The notes under the pieces were generated by a model. That model had not been told where the DNA came from. It saw only the letters and a list, made by a program, of their open reading frames with translations, and made no database searches. Shown piece after piece: positions 1-5,190 of a DNA stretch of 14,484 nt. Position 1 is the stretch's first letter. Each line of letters begins with the position of its first letter. The DNA is from CAZNKU01 sp045545235. GTDB lineage: Bacteria; Bacillota; Clostridia; Monoglobales; Firm-18. The DNA lies in NCBI GenBank assembly GCA_045545235.1, contig JAZQAN010000021.1, positions 1 through 14,484 on the forward strand, given 5' to 3'. The translations under genes and the position numbers were made by a program.

Positions 1-1
1 T

Positions 2-1324
2 CAGCCTTATGATGCTGAAAACAACGGTGTTATATCTTTAACAGGAACAACAATCACCGGACTTAAAGAAGGAACAACAACAATTAAGTACAATGATTCA
101 TATTTGAAAAAAGATAGTTTGACAGTCATTGTAAAGAAACCGACAGATGCTCCTAAAATTAAAATTACTGAATATCCAGATGAAACTGACGAAAGCAGAG
201 TAACAATTTCTGGTGTAGTAATTGACAAGAATGTTGCAACAGTAGACTTTACGTGTAACGGAAAAGATATAATTCTTAATACAGATGGTTCCTTCTCAAC
301 TATCGTATCACTAAAGCCTGGTGAAAACACAATAAAATTTATTGCTGTAAACGAATACAAAATTAGTGCTGAAAAAACAATTTCAATTATTAGAACGTCT
401 GCACCAAGTATATTTGTTTCGGAGTACAAAACACGTACAACAGCAAGAACAACTCCTGTTTCTGGTATAGTGAGTGACAGTGACATTAAAACTGTGAAAC
501 TTACTTGCAATGGCTCGGATGTAGCACTTAATAGTGATGGTAGCTTTACAACTGAGGTTACATTAGAAAAGCTTGGTAAGAACGAATTCAAATTTACAGC
601 AGTAAACAAGTACGATAAATCTTCAAATCAGTCTATTGCGATTACACGCTATGAAATAATAGAAGAACCTGAAGAGGAAGAAGAAAAAGATGAAGAAATT
701 CCTGATGCTGAAGTAAAGGTAAGCGGTAAAGTTCAAATTGCATTTGTAATTGATTCAACAGGGTCAATGTGGGATGAAATTGGAAATGTAAAAACAAATA
801 TTGCTGCATTCTCTAAACACTTAGCATCTTTAGGTGTAGATGATTTGAAAATGTCTGTTGTTGAATATAGAGATATTACTTGTGACGGAGAAGATTCAAC
901 TAAAATTCATTATGTAGGAGGAAGTCCATGGCATTCAACTCCTGAAGAGGTAATAGCCACTCTTGGAAGCATTGATGCAAACGGCGGCGGTGATGTCCCT
1001 GAGTCTGTTTTAGACGCCTTTGGCTGTGTTCTTAATAACAAATATATGGATTGGACCGGCGATGCATATAAATTTGTAATTTTATTGACAGATGCTGATT
1101 ATAAGTTGGAAAATAATCATGGTATCTCTGATTTGAGTTCTGTGGCAAATAAGTTAGCATCAAGTCATGTATATACATCAGTAATTACATCAACAGGTCT
1201 TTATGATACATATAGAGATTTATATGAAAAGACTGGCGGTAAAACAGCAAGTATTACATCAAACTTTGATGAAATTCTTTCAAGTTTTGCTGATGAAATT
1301 ATAGATATCTCTGTAGATAAATAA
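2..1324 (+). CDS. Partial BIG2/Ig-like/VWA surface protein (5' end outside window)
   Basis: The frame is open from base 2 to the TAA at 1322-1324, so this is the last 440 residues of a longer protein; the first internal start-like codon (TTG at 104) is not the real start. Counting from base 2, residues 1-44 resemble the end of a BIG2 domain (ISLTGTTITGLKEGTTTIKY). Two similar Ig/glucodextranase-B-like repeats follow (about 54-130 and 134-216), each with a TCNG...DGSF core. A Glu-rich linker (218-238) leads to a von Willebrand factor A domain (about 243-436). The VWA domain has a MIDAS-like DSTGS (D251, T253, S255), a GGGDVPES segment and LLTDADY (D364), so divalent-metal-dependent ligand binding is plausible. 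No LPXTG or C-terminal membrane segment is seen. A cell-surface or secreted role is inferred; the signal peptide would lie outside the window. An exported subtilase gene follows 116 bp downstream. Confidence 0.85.
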   Translation, partial: QPYDAENNGVISLTGTTITGLKEGTTTIKYNDSYLKKDSLTVIVKKPTDAPKIKITEYPDETDESRVTISGVVIDKNVATVDFTCNGKDIILNTDGSFSTIVSLKPGENTIKFIAVNEYKISAEKTISIIRTSAPSIFVSEYKTRTTARTTPVSGIVSDSDIKTVKLTCNGSDVALNSDGSFTTEVTLEKLGKNEFKFTAVNKYDKSSNQSIAITRYEIIEEPEEEEEKDEEIPDAEVKVSGKVQIAFVIDSTGSMWDEIGNVKTNIAAFSKHLASLGVDDLKMSVVEYRDITCDGEDSTKIHYVGGSPWHSTPEEVIATLGSIDANGGGDVPESVLDAFGCVLNNKYMDWTGDAYKFVILLTDADYKLENNHGISDLSSVANKLASSHVYTSVITSTGLYDTYRDLYEKTGGKTASITSNFDEILSSFADEIIDISVDK

Positions 1325-1339
1325 GCAAATCGGCATTAA

Positions 1340-1406
1340 AAGGTTGTGTCATAATTGACATTTTGCAATTTTAATTATTGCGAGATTGTTTCTATGGCAC
1401 AACCTT
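1340..1406 (+). terminator. Long inverted repeat between the VWA gene and the subtilase gene
   Basis: Arms 1340-1353 (AAGGTTGTGTCATA) and 1393-1406 (TATGGCACAACCTT) pair over 14 positions with one G-U type mismatch. A smaller GCAAT/ATTGC stem (1365-1369 with 1377-1381) sits inside the loop. The 3' side carries only a weak U-rich tail (ACTTAATTTTT), so it may be a terminator or mRNA-stabilising hairpin. It could also be a remnant of a small inverted-repeat element. Confidence 0.5.
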
Positions 1407-1440
1407 ACTTAATTTTTATGACGAGAAGAGTGAAACGATA

Positions 1441-2856
1441 ATGAAAAAGATTATTAAGTGCTTAATCCTTATTGCTATAATGTTTATTATTTCAAATTCC
1501 TCAGTGAATGCAGAAGATGACAATGGCTATATTGTAAGAATGAATACAGAAATAGCTTTTTTATCAAATAATACAGATTTAATTCCTATAGGTAATGGAT
1601 TATATAAAGTCACATCTCAGTCTGTCCTTGACACTTTAATTGATGAAAAACTAATTTCTACTCATTTTCCTGACTATGAATTTACACTCTTTAATATTAA
1701 TTATCCACAAATTACGAGTGATACTTATTTTGAACAACAATGGTATCTAAACAAAATTGATGCAGAGGCAGCAAGAGAAAAGGGAGTATATGGCGAAAAT
1801 GTCAAAATTGCCGTAATTGATAGCGGATTAAATTACAATATTGATCTTGACAAGAATAACATACTGCAAGGATATAATTGTATTGTTGGAGCTGAAGATA
1901 CAAATGATTTTAGTGATAATATAGGGCATGGAACAATGGTTGCTGGTTTGATTGTAGCACAATCGGACAATGAATTTGCTATTTCAGGCATTGCAAGTAA
2001 TGCCAAAATTATTCCAATTAAAATTACAGATTCAAATTCTCTTAGTTTATCTAATATTTTCATGGGGTTAAGAAAAGCTATTGATACTGACTGTGATATA
2101 ATTAATATGAGCTTTGGAGGACCGATTGCTGATAAAGAAGCATTGGAAGAATTAAAGACTCTTGTTGATGAAGCAAATGAAAAGGGAATCATAATTGTTG
2201 CAGCGGTTGGTAATAGCGGACATACAGATAATGTTATGAATTATCCGGCAGGATTTGATAATGTGATAGGGGTGGGTTCTGTGGGGGAAGACTTGACAGC
2301 ATCGTATTTCTCTCAAAAGAATAAAAGCGTATTTATAACAGCTCCGGGCAATAACATTATTTCGTTGTCTGGTGAGAATAGTGTAGCAACTGGACTTGGT
2401 ACATCGCTTTCCACACCTATTGTAGCAAGTGCTATAGCAATAATAAAGGGATTAAATCCCAATTATAATTTAGAAGATATAAAAAACATTCTAATTGAAA
2501 CATCTGTTGATGCAGGAACTCAGGGGTATGATATAAATTATGGATATGGAATTTTGAATCTTAAAAACATTCTTAATAAAATAGATGAGCATATCCCCAA
2601 ATTTGTTATATCTCAAGGAAAAGAGAATTCTAAGATTAAAATTCATGTGCACAACAATTCAAAGGGTGATGCAAAAGCAGATATTTATCTTGCATCTTAT
2701 AAGGAAAAAAGATTAGATGAAATAGATGTCCGTGATAATATAACTCTAAATCCGGGTGTTACAAATATCCCGTTTGATACGGACAAAATCTTTGAGTACC
2801 TTTTTCTTTGGGATGACAACCTACGACCATATTGCAAAAAGTATTTAATAAGATAG
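1441..2856 (+). CDS. Exported subtilisin-family (S8) serine protease
   Basis: I chose the ATG at 1441 because it opens a clear signal peptide (MKKIIKCLILIAIMFIISNS, likely cleavage near VNA-ED). The frame is open back to a TTG at 1378, but that would place the hydrophobic segment internally. A GAGAAGAG purine run lies about 10 bp upstream. The 471-residue product carries the full S8 set: Asp127 in IAVIDSG, His163 in GHGTMVAG, oxyanion Asn258 in AAVGNSG and Ser322 in GTSLSTPIVA. The catalytic domain spans roughly residues 95-385. A C-terminal beta-type domain of about 85 residues ends in FLWDDNLRPYCKKYLIR, recalling the 'WD..L.P' endings of clostridial surface proteins. It is probably active outside the cell and might process neighbouring surface proteins (inference). 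No sortase motif is visible. Confidence 0.93.
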   Translation: MKKIIKCLILIAIMFIISNSSVNAEDDNGYIVRMNTEIAFLSNNTDLIPIGNGLYKVTSQSVLDTLIDEKLISTHFPDYEFTLFNINYPQITSDTYFEQQWYLNKIDAEAAREKGVYGENVKIAVIDSGLNYNIDLDKNNILQGYNCIVGAEDTNDFSDNIGHGTMVAGLIVAQSDNEFAISGIASNAKIIPIKITDSNSLSLSNIFMGLRKAIDTDCDIINMSFGGPIADKEALEELKTLVDEANEKGIIIVAAVGNSGHTDNVMNYPAGFDNVIGVGSVGEDLTASYFSQKNKSVFITAPGNNIISLSGENSVATGLGTSLSTPIVASAIAIIKGLNPNYNLEDIKNILIETSVDAGTQGYDINYGYGILNLKNILNKIDEHIPKFVISQGKENSKIKIHVHNNSKGDAKADIYLASYKEKRLDEIDVRDNITLNPGVTNIPFDTDKIFEYLFLWDDNLRPYCKKYLIR

Positions 2857-3027
2857 CTGCGATATATTGTGATTGAAGTAAATGAGTATAATAGTGTTAA
2901 ATAAATATAAAATTCTGGTTTTGAATATTAAATGGAGTTTTAAAATTATTTCGTAGACTTTCCCTCTCTTCTGTGGTATGTTTGTGTTGCTATATAAGGC
3001 AAATACAAATTTAGGAGATGAAAGATT

Positions 3028-3576
3028 ATGAAGAAAAAAGTATTATGTACGGCATTAGTGGTGACTATACTGCTAACACAGACGGCATCGGCGGCACCTT
3101 GGCAGTGGCATCGGAACGAACTGATATACGATAGCGAAATTGGGTTCTTTGGAAATGTAGCCTTAACCTTCGCATTGGACGGCGGTAGCTTTATCAGGCC
3201 AATAACCAAAAGATACGGCGAGAGCATCAGCCTTGAAAACTACATCCCTACAAAATACGGATACACATTCAAAGGATGGTTTACAGACCCACGAACGAAG
3301 CAGAATAAGGTAACAACATTTAAATTCACAAAGCCTGATGTCTTGTACGCTAAGTGGGAGTCTAATCCGCAGGAGCCTGTAAATCCAAATGACGAAATCA
3401 TGGCAAAAGACACCTGTTACCTCACCGATGAGGAGGCAAAAATACGAATTGAAATCATAGAAGAAAAAAATAAAGCCTACATCGAAGGATTCGGCTATGC
3501 AGCGCCAAGTAAAACAAAAACCATCATCGTAGACTCAGACGGCGATATAAATAAAATGGTCGGCGCAATGGAATAA
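3028..3576 (+). CDS. Small secreted protein with one InlB B-repeat
   Basis: The ATG at 3028 follows an AGGAG site at 3013-3017. The 182-residue product begins with a signal peptide (residues 1-22, likely cleaved after TASA). It has one Listeria-Bacteroides/InlB-type B repeat at about 46-111, recognisable from FALDGGSF...Y.P.KYGYTFKGWFTD...YAKWE. The last 70 residues (PQEPVNPNDE linker, then YLTDEEAKIRIEIIEEKNKAYIEGF) match nothing I recognise. They contain no LPXTG, membrane anchor or complete SLH repeat, so the protein is probably secreted or is the stub of a longer surface protein. B repeats normally occur in long adhesin-like proteins, so a single copy in so short a protein is unusual. Codon use looks less AT-rich than in the two genes upstream. 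No specific function can be assigned. Confidence 0.8.
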   Translation: MKKKVLCTALVVTILLTQTASAAPWQWHRNELIYDSEIGFFGNVALTFALDGGSFIRPITKRYGESISLENYIPTKYGYTFKGWFTDPRTKQNKVTTFKFTKPDVLYAKWESNPQEPVNPNDEIMAKDTCYLTDEEAKIRIEIIEEKNKAYIEGFGYAAPSKTKTIIVDSDGDINKMVGAME

Positions 3577-3609
3577 GGCAAAATAACCGCATAAAACAAA
3601 AGTAGAAAC

Positions 3610-3635
3610 GCAGGTGGGGAGGATAACCCACCTGC
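3610..3635 (+). terminator. Hairpin downstream of the B-repeat gene
   Basis: A perfect 9-bp stem (GCAGGTGGG 3610-3618 with CCCACCTGC 3627-3635) and an 8-nt loop begin 34 bp after the stop codon. The tail AAATTATTT is only partly U-rich. It is a probable intrinsic terminator of the plus-strand surface block. Confidence 0.6.
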
Positions 3636-3679
3636 AAATTATTTGCGACAAAACAACGGCTTTTTGAGGGGATTTTGGC

Positions 3680-3709
3680 AAAGAAAAAGAGCACCATAAT
3701 CAGGTGCTC
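3680..3709 (-). terminator. Intrinsic terminator of the tRNA-Ser transcript
   Basis: Read on the minus strand, GAGCACC (3709-3703), a 7-nt loop and GGTGCTC (3695-3689) form a 7-bp stem followed at once by TTTTTCTTT. It starts 2 bp after the tRNA CCA end and has no U-tract on the plus strand, so it terminates the tRNA transcript. Confidence 0.85.
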
Positions 3710-3711
3710 TA

Positions 3712-3798
3712 TGGCGGAGCGGATGGGATTCGAACCCACGTGCCTGACGGCAACACGATTTCGAGTCGCGCTCGTTATGACCACTTCGATACCGCTCC
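3712..3798 (-). tRNA. tRNA-Ser (anticodon CGA)
   Basis: The minus strand folds as a complete class II tRNA of 87 nt. The acceptor stem is GGAGCGG/CCGCTCC, the D stem TCG/CGA, and the anticodon stem CGCGA/TCGTG with loop CTCGAAA, giving anticodon CGA (codon UCG). The variable arm is TGCC/GGCA and the T arm GTGGG-TTCGAAT-CCCAT. The discriminator is G and CCA is encoded in the gene. A terminator follows immediately. The 5' half, up to just past the anticodon, belongs to the 204-bp unit that is duplicated upstream. Confidence 0.95.
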
Positions 3799-4164
3799 GT
3801 GTATATTTAAACTCGGTTTTTGAGTTTAAAGCAAATATTAAATTTTATTAGAAATTCCATTAGAAAAGATTTTCTTTATTGTAAGTGCCAATCCCAGAAA
3901 ACCGCACCGTTGCAGCGTTTGCGGAGTTTCAAGTTCCATTAAGTTCAAACAATTCCGAAGGATTTCGAGTGCGCCTCGTTATGACCACTTCGATACCGCT
4001 CCGTGTATATATAAACTCAAAAAATGAGTTTAAAGCAAATATTAAATTTTATTAGAAATCTCATTAGAAAAGAATTTCTTTATTGTCAGCACCGATTGCT
4101 GAAAACCGCACTGTTACAGGGTTTGCGGAGTTTCAAGTTCCATTAAGTTCAAACAATTTCGAAT
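3757..4164. repeat. 204-bp tandem duplication including the tRNA-Ser 5' half
   Basis: Unit 1 (3757-3960) and unit 2 (3961-4164) align without gaps at a constant offset of 204, with about 26 differences by my count (roughly 87% identity). Each unit holds, in minus-strand order, a spacer with a CCGCA/TGCGG hairpin followed by TTTT, an AT-rich stretch, a TTTAAACTC/GAGTTTAAA palindrome and a tRNA-Ser 5' half ending just past the anticodon. Unit 1 runs into the real tRNA 3' half; unit 2 does not. Confidence 0.93.
3961..4002 (-). pseudogene. Truncated tRNA-Ser 5' half, copy B
   Basis: On the minus strand from 4002 the sequence repeats the real tRNA: the GGAGCGG acceptor strand, the D arm and the anticodon region ending CTCGAAATC. 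It then leaves tRNA homology and enters spacer (CTTCGG...). It differs from the intact gene only in four bases of the anticodon stem (GGCGCA against GCGCGA). With no 3' half it cannot form a tRNA by itself. Confidence 0.85.
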
Positions 4165-4195
4165 CCGACCCCTTCAGACTCTTGGGGACATCTCC
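4156..4195 (-). pseudogene. Truncated tRNA-Ser 5' half, copy A (a different tRNA-Ser)
   Basis: On the minus strand from 4195 the acceptor strand is GGAGATG, followed by a CCCC...GGGG D arm and GGATTCGAAAT. This fits the 5' half of a tRNA-Ser(CGA) unlike the intact one. Homology stops just 3' of the anticodon and continues as the same spacer (TTGTTTGAAC) found after copy B. Its acceptor strand would not pair with the existing 3' half (CCGCTCC), so it derives from another gene. A good promoter lies directly upstream. Confidence 0.7.
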
Positions 4196-4214
4196 ATATA
4201 CAAATCACTTTAAA

Positions 4215-4243
4215 ATATTATCATATTTTTTGCTAAAAGTCAA
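4215..4243 (-). promoter_or_regulatory. Sigma-A-type promoter for the tRNA-Ser array
   Basis: On the minus strand TTGACT (4243-4238) and TAATAT (4220-4215) are separated by 17 bp. The predicted start lies about a dozen bases upstream of tRNA half A. The -35 box overlaps the araC-like gene's stop codon. Transcription from here would pass through halves A and B before reaching the intact tRNA, unless the weak hairpins in the spacers stop it. Confidence 0.65.
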
Positions 4244-5040
4244 GGTTTAATGTAGTTTTTTGGAGATGTTCCCGTTTCTTTTTTGAAAACTCTGCTAAAA
4301 TACAGACTGTCATCAAAGCCGAGCATATGTGAAATTTCTGATATATTCAAGTTGGTTGTTTCTAAAAGCTCAATTGCTTTGTTTATTATGATTTTCGTTT
4401 TATACTGAAGAGGGGTAAAACCGGTTTCTTTTTTGAATTTTCTTATAAAATGATATTCACTTACACCGCAAATTTTTGCATAGTTTTCGTTTGTCAGCTT
4501 GTTTGTAAAATCTGTCTGCATTTTTTCAATTACCCTGTATATTACGCTGTCGGTTGAGTGAAGCTTTCGGGAGGTTAAGGAAAGCAGGGAAATAACATGT
4601 GCCGAAAGCAGGTTTGCTGTGGCAACGTCATTTATTGCATTGTCCTTAATCATTTTTTCAAAAACCTCTTTAAAGCCGAAAAATTCACCTGTATAAAAAA
4701 ATGTGTCATTAAGTTTTAGTTCATCAAGCAGTTTTTCAACCCCGATTCCCGTAAAGTGAACCCAGTAATAGTTGGAATTTAATGAAAAATAATATTCTTG
4801 ACTTTCAAATGGTCGAAATATTACAACGTTCCCACTGTGTAAATTATACACTTTCTTGTCGAAAGTAAATGTGCCTGTACCATTTTCTATATATATTATC
4901 TGATAGTCACTTCTGCCGCTTTTTCGAAGGGTATTGATTATTCTTTCTGTCTTTTTAAAGTAACCGAAATTGTTTACGGAAATGTATTTGTCGGATTTTC
5001 TGTCGGAATGAGATTTCATTATGCCGTGAAATATTTCCAT
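4240..5040 (-). CDS. AraC-family transcriptional regulator, divergent from GH2
   Basis: This 266-residue product has a cupin-like AraC N-terminal sensor (about residues 35-130, with YQIIYIENGTGTFTF and a LHSGNVVIFRPFE core). Its C-terminal AraC double helix-turn-helix spans about 165-265; the first helix-turn-helix includes YAKICGVSEYHFIRKFKKETGFTPLQY and the second ISHMLGFDDSLYFSRVFKKETGTSPKNY. The ATG at 5040 follows AAGGTGGTGAT on the minus strand. It is divergently transcribed from the GH2 glycosidase, the usual arrangement for a sugar-responsive activator. It probably binds a sugar or oligosaccharide and controls that gene and possibly itself (inference). No terminator lies between its stop and the tRNA array, so some readthrough into the array is possible. 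Confidence 0.93.
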   Translation of the reverse strand: MEIFHGIMKSHSDRKSDKYISVNNFGYFKKTERIINTLRKSGRSDYQIIYIENGTGTFTFDKKVYNLHSGNVVIFRPFESQEYYFSLNSNYYWVHFTGIGVEKLLDELKLNDTFFYTGEFFGFKEVFEKMIKDNAINDVATANLLSAHVISLLSLTSRKLHSTDSVIYRVIEKMQTDFTNKLTNENYAKICGVSEYHFIRKFKKETGFTPLQYKTKIIINKAIELLETTNLNISEISHMLGFDDSLYFSRVFKKETGTSPKNYIKP

Positions 5041-5059
5041 AGTATCACCACCTTTTAAA

Positions 5060-5088
5060 ATTATATAAAATTATCTGTTGTCTGTCAA
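5060..5088 (-). promoter_or_regulatory. Consensus promoter of the first araC-type gene, with operator-like repeats
   Basis: On the minus strand TTGACA (5088-5083), a 17-bp spacer and TATAAT (5065-5060) form a perfect sigma-A promoter. The -35 box sits within TTGTC/GACAA inverted repeats (5078-5082 with 5090-5094), and a further TTGTC lies at 5104-5108. This suggests regulator binding over the -35 box. Confidence 0.8.
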
Positions 5089-5130
5089 CGACAAAGAGCA
5101 ATTTTGTCCATATAAAAGCAGTTTTTTTTA

Positions 5131-5159
5131 TTGCTGTTTCAATGTGTGTGTTTTATAAT
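5131..5159 (+). promoter_or_regulatory. Promoter of the GH2 glycosidase gene
   Basis: TTGCTG (5131-5136), a 17-bp spacer and TATAAT (5154-5159) lie about 30 bp before the chosen start codon. The non-consensus -35 box next to a regulator's putative sites fits an activator-dependent promoter. Confidence 0.75.
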
Positions 5160-5190
5160 AAAATCATATTAAACCGAAAGGATGATTGCT

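Noticed and set aside
1418..1441. Seven-codon ORF MTRRVKR overlapping the subtilase ATG as TAATG
   Set aside because: It has no ribosome binding site of its own and is AT-rich intergenic sequence; chance occurrence is likely.
2857..3027. Promoter of the B-repeat gene (TATATA at 2991-2996)
   Set aside because: The -10-like sequence is plausible, but no -35 hexamer lies at suitable spacing and the region is AT-rich throughout.
3757..4164. Tandem units read as a CRISPR-like array
   Set aside because: There are only two 204-bp units with no short repeat/spacer alternation and no cas genes.
5182..5190. ATG at 5182 as the GH2 start
   Set aside because: The only Shine-Dalgarno sequence overlaps this ATG; the GTG at 5191 has proper spacing and removes only three residues.
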